A stretch of 64,000 nt of DNA from Branchiostoma floridae (GCF_000003815.2 NC_049992.1:8182920-8246919), one strand, 5' to 3'; shown: positions 1-11,938, counted from the stretch's first letter. Program-made: numbers and translations. The notes: generated from the sequence alone by a model not told the origin.

Positions 1-74
1 TATTACAGCCCACCATAGCCCGATCGTGCTCCTAGTGGCCAGCAGTACAATTGCCGCCGTCTCATTAACCCCAG

Positions 75-343
75 CCAAACATGTTTTTTTTTTAAAGGCT
101 GTTACAGTAGCCTGTGTCTATAACCCGGCACATGTAGCGAAAATCGATCGGACGACGAGTCTGCAAGGTCTGATTTACGAAGAAGCATGACCCCTGACGG
201 GAAGGGGGGAACTCTGCCATTTTTTCGTCGGCATCAGAGTCATGCCTCCTCGTAATTTAGAGCTCGCAGACTCGTCGTCCGATCGATTTTCTCTACATGT
301 TACGGGGGTATAAACACAGCCTTTTAAAAAAAAACATGTTTGG
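75..343. mobile_element. Palindromic (foldback) MITE, copy 1
   Basis: The two halves are inverted copies of each other. The outer arms (75-101 and 317-343) both read CCAAACATG, a T-run, then AAAGGCTG, in opposite orientation. The inner arms share the block CGATCGGACGACGAGTCTGC and its complement. A second copy of the inner element lies at 37131-37336. No coding capacity is seen, so it is a non-autonomous element in the incoming VPS13D intron. The left arm has about 15 extra bases near 102-116. Superfamily not determined. Confidence 0.75.
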
Positions 344-471
344 CAATAGTAAAGGAATAATGTGCCAATGGAAAAAACATTTTTTTTCCTATAAGACAAC
401 TTGCATATAGTCCATATGTCAGCGATCCTGCCTCTGGTCCAAGAGGTTGGGAGTTCACATCCTGGCTATGA

Positions 472-535
472 TTGCTCACCCGACATGCATGCTACTGGAA
501 AGGGTGGTAGTCTGTAGCACAGGATGTTAAGCTGC
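472..535 (+). repeat. Dispersed repeat, also inverted at 35826-35900
   Basis: The blocks GCTCACCCGACATGCATGCT and CAGGATGTTAAGCTG occur here and, reverse complemented, near 35826-35900. The spacing between blocks is similar in both places. No ORF is supported. It is probably a fragment of an interspersed element. Confidence 0.55.
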
Positions 536-696
536 ACTCCCCTGTTCGTGAATGTTTTTGTTGGAATTTCCCTGATACAAACCTATAAATACTACACATA
601 CATGTAGTGTCTGTCTTCTCCTTCAGGACCAGTGGAAGATTAGTTCTTCTGTGAGTTAAACATGTTTGAGATAAGTTTCACATCTTCTCTCCACAG

Positions 697-3600
697 ATAC
701 TACTTTGAGACCCTGAAGCTCCACCCTACGGAGATGAAACTGTCGGTGAACCGCGGAGCGAAACTCCCGCCCGACCTGAAAGCTCTGAAGGCCCGGCTGG
801 GCCTGACCCTCATCAGCTTTCAGGAGGCGACGGTCGACCTGGACGCCTTCACGTGCCTGCACGCCTTCGAGACGCAACAGTTCCTCATTGACTGTATCTA
901 CAGCCACTACATCGAGGTGCGTTGTCTTTGACTTTATTTTGGTGGCAACAATGTACATGTAAGATCTAGGCAACAATGTAGGCATACAAACATGTAGTGG
1001 CCTTGACTGTTGACCTGGACGCCTTCACCTGCCTGCACGCCTTCGAGATGCGACAGTTTCTTATCGACTGTATATACAGCCACTACATCGAGGTGCATTG
1101 TCTTTGACTTTATTTGGATGGCAAAAATGTAAGGGCTATATACAGGCAACAATGTAAGGCCTAGGCAACAAAGTAACGCCTAAGAAATGTAACAATGTAA
1201 GGCCAAGGAAATAAAAGTAAGGCCTAGGAAATGTAACAATGTAAGGCTGATGAAAAAAAAGTTGTGTTGACTGTTTCAGTCCAGAAAAAAAATTGGGTTG
1301 GTAGGCAGGAATTATCTTCTTTTTTTTTTAGATTGAATTTAATTTTTGTTTTCTTTTAGACTTTGGCCTGAAACAATGAAACAATAAAGGTTAACAATAT
1401 AAAGCTGCAATGAATTTAGGACACTTATATTTTCAATGTCAAACTTTAATTTTGTGCTTAAGTTACAAATCAGTGGATAACGTCACATTTATCCTTCATT
1501 AGATAGGACAAGCAGTTTTTTACTTGCATAATAAGCAGGCTTAATAAAGATTCTAACTGGAAGCTATGTGACTCCACCCAAAAAAAGGCTGGGGTTGGCA
1601 GGTTTTTCTAGGGTATATCGCTAAACAGGAAACATTTTTTTCTTAGGCCTTATACAAGATTGAGCACCAGGCAGCAACATGTACGTACCCAATGTCATAT
1701 GTCACATGTACCTCTGAAAAAGTTCAAATTTTAGCCAACCTTTGATAGATACATGTAGTATCGGACCCAAAATTTACTTTTCTAGCAACCCCTCCCTGTA
1801 AAAACATAACGTGCTACTGAAACAGCAAGGCCACTAGGCAATACAAGGGTCCAAACAAACACTTCATACTAGTATACATTTTGTTCACAGTCGTCCTATC
1901 TTTCCCATATTGGCAGGAGCTGAAGGGCCAGGCTGCTAAGATCCTGGGGTCTGTAGACTTTCTGGGAAATCCCATCGGCCTCTTCAATGACGTGACGGAC
2001 GGGCTGTCAGGACTGGTGCAGCATGGGAATGTTTCTGGACTGTTCCGCAACGTCACACACGGGCTGTCCAACTCTGCAGCCAAGGTGGGTCGAAGGAGTC
2101 TGTACAGACTTTATTACCTTAAAGTTTGCTTTACCTTGAAGTTCGCTAGAACGCTATGTTTTCGGTAACATTTGTGTATGTGTGTAATTGTATGTATGTA
2201 TGTAATGACCTGCATAACTGCAGATTGCCTAGATGGATTGTCTTGATATTTGGTACCTGGGTAGGTGTTGATGAGACCTTGAAACATTTAGATTATGGGC
2301 CCCGTAGCATGTTTTTTACGGTACTGCAGCAGAACTTACGCGTTTGAGATCTCGAGCACAACTCAAACTGGATGAGCTCTGCCTCCCAACACAAATTCCC
2401 TAGACACAGTGGTTAATGACCCACTGTCCCAATGGCCTCAAAAAGGCTATAGGACTACCTTCACCTTTTCAGGGGTACATCCCACTCTGTAGTGACTCAA
2501 GCCGGATGGGCTCTGCCTCCCAATACTGTTTCCTAGACACAGTGGATACCATCCACTGCCCCTATGACCTAAAAAAGGCCTATAGGACTACCATTACCTT
2601 ATCATCAAATTTGCATGAATGTTCACATAACCGTTTGGAATAACCATTTGGCCATTCACAGTTCAAATTGGCCCAAATTGTATGTTCCTAGGCTTTCACA
2701 ATGTTTACAAGCATTCATAAATGCGTTCCTTGAGCCCGTTCAGTGACGAACGGACTCGATCCGAACGAGCCGTTCAGACGTGTCAGAAGGGCTGATTTTT
2801 CTGAGGCTGTTTGTTACATGTGCTATATTCCCCACCACAGATGACCAGCGCGCTGTCGGACGGCCTGGGGAACATCGCGCTGGACTCCCAGCACCAGCAG
2901 ACCCGCACGCAGATCCGACAACATGGCGGCTCGGGCAGCGAGCACATCGTGGCGGGGCTGAAGGGCCTGGGGTTCGGCATCGTGGGGGGTCTGACCAGTC
3001 TGGTCACACAGACAGCAGAAGGAGCCGTCAAGGGAGGAGTCGAAGTAAGTATCAGTAGTATTGAAGTAGGAGATGCATGTACAATCATGTAGTACAGGTA
3101 TGTATGGTGGAGTCCTGTCTTTTCTCTCAAATTAGAAAATCACAAGTCAGTAAAACTGGTCACTTTAAATCTTAGAATAATCATTAATATTTAAATTCTA
3201 GATTTCAAGGATTCAAACTACATGTACATAGTGTTTAGTGATCACATTCACGATATATACATCGCTGTTCTTGAAAATGAAGAACCGACTTTAAGAGAAA
3301 ACTTATCCATTAAAAGTTGAAATGCAAGGTTACAACATGATTTAACACCTTTTCAATTTGGATGATTTAACTTTTTCATTTGAACCTTCTCACTGCTCAA
3401 AGATTAGGCAATACAATAATGATGCCTGAAGACACATCAGCAGCAGATCAGTTTTAATTCGTCTGTTTTGCTCCCTGCAGGGTTTTTTCTCAGGACTTGG
3501 GAAGGGCCTTGTTGGCACGGTAACCAGACCAGCAACAGGCTTGCTGGACTTTGCATCAGGCACAGCACTGGCAGTGAGAGACACGGCAGCTTCTGATGAT

Positions 3601-6277
3601 GCCAGGTCAGTCACTCAGAAATGTTTCTCCTACTCAGATCTGCCATTTGGACAACAGTTTGGGTAGTATGTACTGTATTGCATCATAGCAGACTTAAATG
3701 TCAAGCATAGTTAGGCTCACTCCCATTGTTGTATGCTGTTTTTCTATCTACATTAATTTTGTACATTTTGGAACAAAATGATTTTAAACCAGTAATTCAT
3801 CATATGTTGTAAGAAACCAGCTGTGAGGTGAGTGGGAAGACTTACCAGAGTGCAGAAAGTATAGTTCAGAGTTAGTAGAACTAGTTGTTAATCAGACATG
3901 ACAGACAGTCAATGGGAGAGGCTACAATGCACAGGGCAGTATTGTTTTTGATCTGTCTAATATTTGTCTGTGTTTTTGCATTAGAAAAATTTAAATTCCT
4001 TATGCAGTTAGAGAAACCATGTATCTTAAGCTCCATCTACTCTTACATTTACAACTGTTTTAAAAAGCAAGAAGAAGTCGAACCTGTACATACTAGCATA
4101 CTACATACTTTTCATTGCATGTAGTTTAATAAGTTAAACGTTCTTTCTACACTATATTATTAGTACTTGTACATAGATTATTTAGAAATATTAATTATCT
4201 ATTTTCCGTATTCTACTTTGGTTTCATGTGTCAAATGTGATTATGTCCAATATAATAATCAATGATATACCAATGGTTTGTATCCGCAGTAGGCTGCAGC
4301 CGCGGCGTGTACGACTGCCCAGATGCTGTAGCGGACCGGGCGGAACCCTTCCCCGCTACACCGACTTCCACTCCCAGGGACAGGACTACCTGTACAAGCT
4401 GAATGACATGAACACCAGGGAAATGTAATTATTATTCTTGGTCATTTAAGCCCTTAGGTTACTCATAGCCAAACATGGCTCCTGATCAACAGCCAATCAA
4501 GGTTTGCGGTACTAGGTCGGGAGCAGTCTGACCAGTTTTAGATTAAAAGTCAAATTTGACTCCCCAACACACCTTGACCCCTACTGACTTACACCCAACC
4601 ACCAGTCAACCAATTTCAGACCTCCAGTCCACAGCCAAATAATTTGAAGCCAAATGTTTTGAAAATTTTAAGATATTCGGCTTGCGCAGCTGAACCAACT
4701 GTGCCAAACATTAGCCAACCACAGCTGACTTACAACCATGGTTGGTGGAAGGATAGGAGACCATAATTGAAAATTAGCTAACTGAAAGCTTTAAATCTAG
4801 TTTAGCTTTCCAGTTCACTGCTACATTTTTAAGGTGACCATCACCTGTTTTTGGTTTGACCAGGTTCATCTCCCTGGAGCAGTTGAGACACAGCGACAGG
4901 GACTTCCTGCAGGGCCTGGTGTCCAGCGAGGCCGTGTACTTCCTGGGTCGCGGGGGGCCTGACCCGGAAGCAATCATCCTGCAGGTCAACTACAGCGACC
5001 TGTTCCACTGTATTGCCATCAAGAGGATAGCAGAGCAAACAGGTGTGACCTGTGGCTGTTTATGTATTTATCAAGATTCACAGAATGAGAGGTGTGGGCA
5101 ACAGGATAGTACATCCTTTACAAGGCTGACACCTCCTGCGTAGAAATATACTTGGGCCGGGTTTCAGGACAGCCATCCACTTGTTCATGTAAAAGAGTAA
5201 AAAGGTAAAAGGTAAAGGTACAAAAATAGGCTGTAGGGGCAGTGGGTTGTTATCCGCTGTGTCTAGACGAAGGCTCAGTCTTGGGAGCCCAACCCTCTCC
5301 TCCCACTGCCTTTTACCACCCCAAGCAAAGTCTGGTACCAATTTTTACACCTGGGTGGAGTGAGGAAAGTCGTGTAGAATGCCTCGGAAAGGACATTTGT
5401 ACACATGTTTATCCGTTGTATGTAACATAGGGGTATTTAAGGATATCAGTAAAGACTAGTTTCAAACTGCAATTTTTTAAAAATTTGGGAGTTTTAAACC
5501 ACCATTGACTTGATATTCTTAAATGCCCTGTTTATTTAATACAACAGATATAGATTACCCCGCTGATAAAGGTGAACTGGCATTACGTATTACTAAGCTG
5601 TTACATGTACTATGAGTGCAGAACAGGTTTGGCATGATGAGGCAGTTTGTTTATAGCCTGGTATTCAGCCGTATTATAGTTACCGAGTGTCTTCTGTCCT
5701 CTCCGCAAAAGTATTTGCAGGCTAGTTCAGTTATGCTATGCAAAGAAACAAAGTTTAACACTAACCGTTTGTACCCAGGTGAGGAGCGGCACTATGTGGA
5801 GGTGACGATGAAGGCAGATAACCTGGCAGGTGTGCCCACTCCGAGTCAGAACCCACAGAAACGACCTGTGGTCAGGTGTGACTCGAAAGATATAGCAGAG
5901 AAGGTGAGTCATCAAAGAGAGAGAGAGAGAGAGAGAGAGAAAGATTCTGAAATTGTTTATTGACTTAAAAACTTTTACAGCTCAAAGGCCTGAATCGTGA
6001 TATGGAATACTCCATGTGTACAGAAATAGGAAACAAAATGACCAACAACAAAAAATAAAATAAAAATATTTGTACAGCTTGATCATTGTATGCATTGCAC
6101 AATGACTCCATGATGTATATTCTGCTTTATCCTAATGTTCACTCTCCCCCCCCCCCCCCCCTTTCCCTTCTTCTTTAGGTTGTCAAGCAGATCATGTATG
6201 CCAAGAGCCTGTATGATGAACACAGGTTGACTTTGCCCCCCTCCAAAGAAGAAGACCCACTGGACTGGGACTACTAG
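697..6277 (+). CDS. VPS13D: VPS13D, C-terminal part (eight exons, 5' truncated by window)
   Basis: Exons: 697-916, 1917-2084, 2841-3044, 3481-3605, 4290-4424, 4864-5042, 5779-5903 and 6179-6277 (TAG). Reading frame is kept across all seven GT-AG introns, giving 417 residues plus a split first codon. VPS13 proteins are bridge-like lipid transfer proteins at organelle contacts; VPS13D is linked to mitochondria, ER and peroxisomes. The sequence shows the C-terminal helical region (LGSVDFLGNP; NVTHGLSNSAAK; SGLGKGLVGTVTRP; LDFASGTA), the linker RLPRCCSGPGGTLPRY, and a terminal PH-like domain starting near FISLEQLRH. The VTHGxSNSAAK and CCxGPxGxLPRY stretches fit VPS13D rather than VPS13A/B/C, judged from memory of the families. 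Exon 1 of this list has a partial duplicate in the next intron (1009-1092). Most of the protein, including its N-terminal chorein domain, lies upstream of the window. Confidence 0.93.
1009..1110 (+). pseudogene. Duplicated 3' edge of a VPS13D exon plus its donor
   Basis: Positions 1009-1092 repeat the last 84 bases of the exon ending at 916, offset by 176 bases, and continue into intron sequence (TTGTCTTTGACTTTATTT). The copied frame is still open and differs by only a few substitutions (for example ETQQF to EMRQF). The donor is GTGCAT instead of GTGCGT. No acceptor is seen directly before it, so it is probably not spliced in. Confidence 0.8.
1136..1250 (+). repeat. Degenerate minisatellite in VPS13D intron
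   Basis: Irregular tandem copies of a short unit resembling AGGCAACAATGTAAGGCCTA. Related single copies occur at about 939-985, next to the original exon donor, so the array belongs to the same duplicated exon-edge segment. Confidence 0.6.
1784..1865 (+). repeat. 3' tail fragment of a tRNA-derived SINE
   Basis: AGCAACCCCTCCCTGTA, then GCTACTGAAACAGCAAGGC and ACTAGGCAATACAAGGGTC, match the tail that follows SINE copies at 37345-37450 and 58176-58270. No tRNA-like head is present here. It lies just upstream of the acceptor at 1916. Confidence 0.5.
2355..2610. repeat. Two tandem copies of a dispersed repeat (third, inverted, at 5205-5300)
   Basis: Both units contain GCTCTGCCTCCCAA, CTAGACACAGTGG, CCACTG and AAAGGCTATAGGACTACC (or close variants), about 120 bases apart. 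The reverse-complement version lies at about 5205-5300 (TAGGGGCAGTGGGTTGTTAT and CTGTGTCTAGACGAAGG) in another VPS13D intron. No coding function is supported. Confidence 0.5.
6146..6178 (+). promoter_or_regulatory. Polypyrimidine tract and acceptor of the last VPS13D exon
   Basis: A run of about 15 C, then CTTTCCCTTCTTCTTTAG, precedes the final coding exon. The long homopolymer is likely length-variable. A (GA)n run at 5917-5941 lies just after the preceding donor. Confidence 0.6.
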
Positions 6278-6339
6278 ATACTGTAGGGGTTGGCGGCACA
6301 AATTTCTTATACATGTAGGGGTAGGGCTTAGACTGAAAA

Positions 6340-6345
6340 AATAAA
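6340..6345 (+). terminator. Candidate poly(A) signal for VPS13D
   Basis: AATAAA lies about 63 bases after the stop. Another AATAAA at 7000-7005 could be used for a longer 3' UTR. Which is used cannot be told from sequence. Confidence 0.4.
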
Positions 6346-8642
6346 CTTGATATGCATTACAGAGATTAAGGCCTTAGCCTGGCCACTGGTTATTAGCAAC
6401 AAATAGAGAGAAAAAGTGGAATTGATCTGATTTGAACTTTCTTTAGACTCAGACAAAGAGCTGTACAGTTTAAGAAGTTGGGAAGGTTGATGTTAAGATC
6501 CAAGTCGCAATCAGTGTTACAAACATTGGGACTGTTTCCCTTGCTGCTGTTTTTGTCTATATGGACCTGTGTGCAGTATCAGATTGATAACTATCAAGTC
6601 TTGTTGAAATATGGCACTTGTAAATCTGTATGCCAAGAATGTACAATGTAGGTATTAAATTTGGAAGCCTTTTTGTGTAAAAGTTGGGAGGCAAGTTATT
6701 TACAAACTGATATATGCCATATACCAGATCTATTAGGTGTGGCCAAAATGTGCTGTACAGAATGTATGATGTTACTACTGGATTTCCACCTTTAAGCTAG
6801 AAGCATTTTGTTAAACTAGAATTATGTGCATGTAGAAGAGAGTTTGAGCTTTTAAAAGACAATCTATGTGTTCTGTACCACAAGAAAACAAGACAAAATT
6901 TGTGCTACTCTGTCAAAGCCTTCAGGCCACACCAATTTGATTGGTTAGTTCTTGGATTTAGAAACAATTACACAAAATCTTTAACTGGATAAACGTAATA
7001 ATAAAGAAGCCCCCAGTTTTATGAAGTGAATACTGTCATACTCAAGTTTTCCTTCCTTTCCTCTAGTTTTATAGCAAAATCCGAGAACCAACAAAGTAAA
7101 TTGATGTGGCCTTTAGTTAACGAAAAACAGCATGGTAAATCACCTGTATGTGGTTCATTCCTTCATCAGAAGATTTATCATGGAGAAGCTCAGTTAAAAG
7201 CAGGCAAAGTATCAGCAAAATATATTGCCCGACTTGCATCCTGATCGAATTTTACCAGTAATGTAAGGTTACCAGTTTACGGTCAATTCGCTAACAACGC
7301 CATTTTATGGAAAGTGCGCACACAGAAGTTATACTTGTATGATATGAAGCTAGTATGTATGAACAATACTTGTACATGTATGTGATGTTGGTTATGTTGC
7401 TGTTGGTATGTGCAATATAAAGGAATCATGGATGGTAAAGTTTCAATTTGTTGTTTTAAAAGTCAGTGGATTATTTTGTGGGAATGAAAGGTCATATCTC
7501 TGTATTATGTGAATAACATGGTAAGCAGTTAAACTGCCTTGCAAGAGAACAAAGTCTTTGTCTCAGTCTGTGCTGCAGCCCTCATCATATTCAAATGAGG
7601 CAAGCCAAGAAAAAAAAGTTGTATTTCCAGCTACCCAACCAACCAGACCCGATGAACCTAGCCTTGCCACATTTAAGTGATGAAAACATTGTTGAATTGC
7701 TTTCCACTGTCAAGTTCATTTCTATTGCAGTATAGAATTGTGCTTGAACTTTGTATATGTAGGTCTATTATTAATATGGAAGTGTCCTGAAGCATTTGTT
7801 GGATCACTTTGGCCAAAATTAAAGCAACATTTTCAAGAAAACGCAGAATATTTCCACACCAGTAAAGAGGAAGACTATAAAACAGCATCATCAATTATGC
7901 AGATTAGGTGATAAATAGCACAACACTCATGTCTTTGAATTTGGCTTTTGTCAAGCTACTGATTTTTCCAATATGAAACTATGAAACCTATACCATTCAC
8001 CAGTGGGGGGGGGGAATCATTGCCTACCAACCCTACTTTTTTCAGGACAGTAATCAGAAACACAACATTCATTTTCTTACGCCTCACCAATGACTGGCTT
8101 TCTGTGATTGGTCATTTTAGCCCGATGAAGGCTATAGTACAGACAGTGGAATTTTTTTTTTGCTGGGATATAACGAAGTTTATGTATTTACAATGTACTA
8201 GGTTATTTATTTGTTGCTTTTTTCTATGTTCTTGTATGCAATCATGCTGAAGGTTGAATGTTGGTAGCAGTATTCTCCCTTGGTACATTGGAAGAAATAA
8301 ATGCAAAGAGCTTTAGGGTATGGTGTCAGAGTAACTTCTCTAGACTCATGTGTCATTAAGTGTAAGTCTACTTGGTACAACTATTAATTGGAATATACAT
8401 GTAACTGACTACACATAACGAAATGTGAAATCTACCAAATACTAGCCTGATTAAATCTCGCTTATAGCAGCCCGCCCAACATCCTTGAGAGGGGCCAGTT
8501 ACATATACAGCCCTGAATAGCAAAATTTGTGTCACACAGACTACACGTTTACACGAAATAAATGAAAAAGATAACATGTATCATAAATTTCCATGATTTA
8601 GTAGCAAAGATTTGTCATGCAGATTGTAAAACGTTCGCGTAC
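6346..8642. other. Intergenic or long 3' UTR, no supported gene
   Basis: AT-rich sequence with short unrelated ORFs only. I see no splice-consistent exons, RNA gene or clear transposon. Part may belong to the VPS13D 3' UTR if the distal poly(A) signal is used. Confidence 0.5.
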
Positions 8643-9041
8643 CTTCCGTCTTCCAATGTTCATAAAGTTGTTCCAATTCTTCTACTTCGCACGGGGAAAA
8701 TGTCTTCATATTGTTAGGTACTCTCTCCTCCCGAAGCAGACGCAGTTTCCTCTCTATGATTTCCTTTGTCTGGATATTTTGCCCTTCTTTGACGTCGGGC
8801 AGAGTGTTTTTCTGCCCGTTGAAGCTACTCTCCAAGTAGAGGTTGGAGGGGAAAATCGTAACCTTTAAATATATGCCGTATTTTTCGATCTGCCTCCTCT
8901 CTCTCTCTCTCTCTCTGGTGGGGAGGCTGGTCGAAAAATACAGCATACATGTACAAGGAAAAGGTCACGATTTTCCCCACCAACCTCTGCTTGGAGAGTA
9001 CGTTGAAGCCCTGTGTCCTCGGCAGACCGTCTGTCAACCAC
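8643..9041 (-). pseudogene. Possible orphan exon or gene fragment split by a MITE
   Basis: On the minus strand, an acceptor (TTTCAG before 9041) and a donor (GTACGC after 8643) bound a frame that becomes continuous for about 71 codons once the 175-base element and one 9-base target duplication are ignored. The frame begins with WLTDGLPRT and later has a charged helix-like stretch (EIIERKLRLLREER; EVEELEQLYEHWKTE). With the element present, the net 184-base insertion shifts the frame. WLTDGLPRT weakly recalls the DGFPRT motif of adenylate kinases, but the rest does not support that. I do not recognise the family, and no neighbouring exons were found. It could be chance. Confidence 0.25.
8826..9000. 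mobile_element. 175-bp MITE with long inverted arms and 9-bp target duplication
   Basis: It is flanked by perfect direct repeats CGTTGAAGC (8817-8825 and 9001-9009). The element starts TACTCTCCAAG and ends with its exact complement. The arms are about 75 bases with few mismatches (GAGGTTGG, GGGGAAAATCGT, GTATTTTTCGA), and the loop is a CT microsatellite. A 9-bp duplication with long inverted arms is typical of Mutator-like elements; that assignment is inference. No transposase. Confidence 0.85.
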
Positions 9042-9441
9042 CTGAAACCGACGGCAGCGTATTATTGTGATCATTAGAATCAGAAGATTCCCGTCTTTAT
9101 TTGAAAGTCTGCAAACCTCAGAAGCTCTCATCATGTTCAGCTTCTGGAATCTCCACATTATATATATATATATCCTCGTACTCTTCTTACTGTACCATAG
9201 AACGGTTTTATGTGCCGTCCAGTGGCCGCCTTCAATGTGACTTTGTGTCTGACCAAGGATTAGAGTTGACCAAGTTAAAAAACTGACCAAGCACTAAATG
9301 CGAGGGAAAACCGCAATGCGCCTCGGCACGGTATTTTGCAAATTGTGCAAATTTTGCAGATTGCATGTAATTATCACCAAATCGCACTATGAAAGCACCA
9401 ATTAATATTTTTAATGCAGTTGTAATAAGCTACATGCTCTT

Positions 9442-9516
9442 TATTTCGGGCTGACACGGCCAAAAAATTTGGTTCTCAGTGAGAACCAATTTTTTTTGCC
9501 GTGTCAGCCCGAAATA
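9442..9516. repeat. Near-perfect 75-base hairpin with almost no loop
   Basis: TATTTCGGGCTGACACGGC and its complement form arms of about 37 bases that meet at GGTTCTCAGTGAGAACC, itself palindromic. Only a small mismatch in the A/T run is seen. Ends are T/A-rich. It may be a tiny foldback transposon. The loop is too small for a normal microRNA precursor. Confidence 0.7.
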
Positions 9517-10666
9517 ACTTCTCAGTGAGTGTGCCGCACACAGAAAGTCAACATTTTCCTTTGACAAGTAACGTTAGCACGTCTGTTTTTGAAAGAACGG
9601 ACACCGTTGAAAAGACAAGAACAAACAAACTAAACACATCCGTGGAAGAATCACGAATTTATTTTGGAGCCGTGTTATCTTTGTTATTACGGAAAATTTC
9701 CTTTCCGTTTTTTTACGAAGAATTTTAATTTTCGCCCCCTCAATGTAATTTCTTGGCACACTAAAGGGGTACTGCATATCATGTGACCTGTGCTTATTGA
9801 AAAAATGTTCATGGTAAACTAGTTACTGATACGTAGAAATGTTCACCTACTTTACCAGCAATGACGCGGAAACAGCAAGCTAGCGTGACACAAACATTAA
9901 TGGTTCGCCTCTTGATTGCTGTATTTTTGTAAGCGCTGACGGTTTTCAAAGAAATATTTGCGCTCCCCTGGCGTGACAGCAGCCGGAATTACGTTTCAGC
10001 CTAGAAAGGACAAGCTACGTTGTCTAACGTCCTTTGAATCAACCTTTCCTCCAAGTTGTACAATTTGTCCTGTTGACTATATTTCAAAGATACAGGAAAG
10101 ATATTTTTGCACTGAATTGCTTTCAAAACGAAGATGCGTCCATTCAACCGCGAAGCAACAAAAGAGACACCGGCGACTCTCCAAGTTGTTTGCAAGTAAA
10201 TACTTTCAGAAAACCAGACTAATCTGTGCATATTCAGAAGCGTGGTCGACCTAGAAAGAAGACTCTGCTGCATGATGGATAAGGTTTTCAAGGCCTGGCA
10301 TATTTCCAACTGGGCGATGCGAACGATCACATGTTGTAACAGTGTGGCAATGATGGTATTGCATGTACTATATATATATAACTGCCCCATTATGAGGACG
10401 AAGGAAACAACCTTTTTGACACAATCAAAACAATATTTCAAACTTTTCACCAGTTGTTAGACCTCAACAAAACTATATTCTTGTTAAAAGCACAGAACCC
10501 ACTAATCATTAAAGACGTTGGACTTTTCATCAGCCACTGCCACCAAAGAAGAAGTCAAACCTCCCAGTAAACAAGTACATGTAGAATCATGTATATAGAT
10601 AAGCTGTGTAATCAAGGAGATATAGAATAGACACTTTGTACTTTTTACTGTCTGTACCCTTGTCTA
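9517..10666. other. Intergenic, no supported feature
   Basis: Short ORFs on both strands have no recognisable domain and no splice context. Nothing further is seen before the assembly gap. Confidence 0.5.
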
Positions 10667-11333
10667 NNNNNNNNNNNNNNNNNNNNNNNNNNNNNNNNNN
10701 NNNNNNNNNNNNNNNNNNNNNNNNNNNNNNNNNNNNNNNNNNNNNNNNNNNNNNNNNNNNNNNNNNNNNNNNNNNNNNNNNNNNNNNNNNNNNNNNNNNN
10801 NNNNNNNNNNNNNNNNNNNNNNNNNNNNNNNNNNNNNNNNNNNNNNNNNNNNNNNNNNNNNNNNNNNNNNNNNNNNNNNNNNNNNNNNNNNNNNNNNNNN
10901 NNNNNNNNNNNNNNNNNNNNNNNNNNNNNNNNNNNNNNNNNNNNNNNNNNNNNNNNNNNNNNNNNNNNNNNNNNNNNNNNNNNNNNNNNNNNNNNNNNNN
11001 NNNNNNNNNNNNNNNNNNNNNNNNNNNNNNNNNNNNNNNNNNNNNNNNNNNNNNNNNNNNNNNNNNNNNNNNNNNNNNNNNNNNNNNNNNNNNNNNNNNN
11101 NNNNNNNNNNNNNNNNNNNNNNNNNNNNNNNNNNNNNNNNNNNNNNNNNNNNNNNNNNNNNNNNNNNNNNNNNNNNNNNNNNNNNNNNNNNNNNNNNNNN
11201 NNNNNNNNNNNNNNNNNNNNNNNNNNNNNNNNNNNNNNNNNNNNNNNNNNNNNNNNNNNNNNNNNNNNNNNNNNNNNNNNNNNNNNNNNNNNNNNNNNNN
11301 NNNNNNNNNNNNNNNNNNNNNNNNNNNNNNNNN
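10667..11333. other. Assembly gap (667 N)
   Basis: Run of undetermined bases. Long open frames that cross it are artefacts. Confidence 0.99.
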
Positions 11334-11823
11334 TACATGTAAAATTTGCGTTAGTGAAAAGATAGTCACTATTTACCCGTTACCTTTTTCCTGTGTGGTG
11401 GCAAGACGGTGAGCCCAAGTTCATTTTTCGATGGTGCACCTTTGGTGATCATGCAGTATTGCAAGTAAGATCCATCTCCAAGCAGATGTTGGGGCGTTTC
11501 TCTGGTCGCTCAGTTTTTCATCCATGTATAGCTTCATCAGGCCACAATACCACAGGAAAATATGGTGTTTAATACGTTGGGGATATATGTTCAATGTGCA
11601 TCTTTAAGCAACGCCACCTTGCGGCAATGAGAAGTACAACATTCAGCCCCTGGGGAAGGTATGTCGGTACATGTAGAACACCGATACATCGCCCATATAG
11701 ACATTTTAATAATGGGGATGAAAATTTACAATAAAAAACTGAATTGTTTTCTATGTCGATCCAGAAAAAAACGGAGCAGATATAAAACGTATGTTGCGAT
11801 GTTTGTAGCTGCTTTGTATATCC

Positions 11824-11938
11824 TAGCCTCCATAGCAGGCTCTCCGGCCGGCTATCAGAAAAGGCCAGCAATCAGCGACCCTGTACAAAAAGAAATGGCC
11901 AGCAAAAAAAGGCCATAGAGAGCCTGCTATGGAGGCTA
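11824..11938. mobile_element. 115-bp MITE with 20-bp perfect TIRs and 9-bp target duplication
   Basis: The left end TAGCCTCCATAGCAGGCTCT is exactly complementary to the right end (11919-11938). Perfect direct repeats TGTATATCC flank it (11815-11823 and 11939-11947). The interior has a second weak inverted motif (AAAAGGCCAGC, ATGGCCAGC). The 9-bp duplication again suggests a Mutator-like mobiliser, but the terminal sequence differs from the element at 8826-9000. Confidence 0.88.

Noticed and set aside
10001..10450. 149-codon minus-strand ORF
   Set aside because: No family signature and no flanking exons; AT-rich intergenic DNA.
10587..11412. Long open frames on both strands of over 220 codons
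   Set aside because: They run through the 667-N assembly gap; only the short edges are real sequence.
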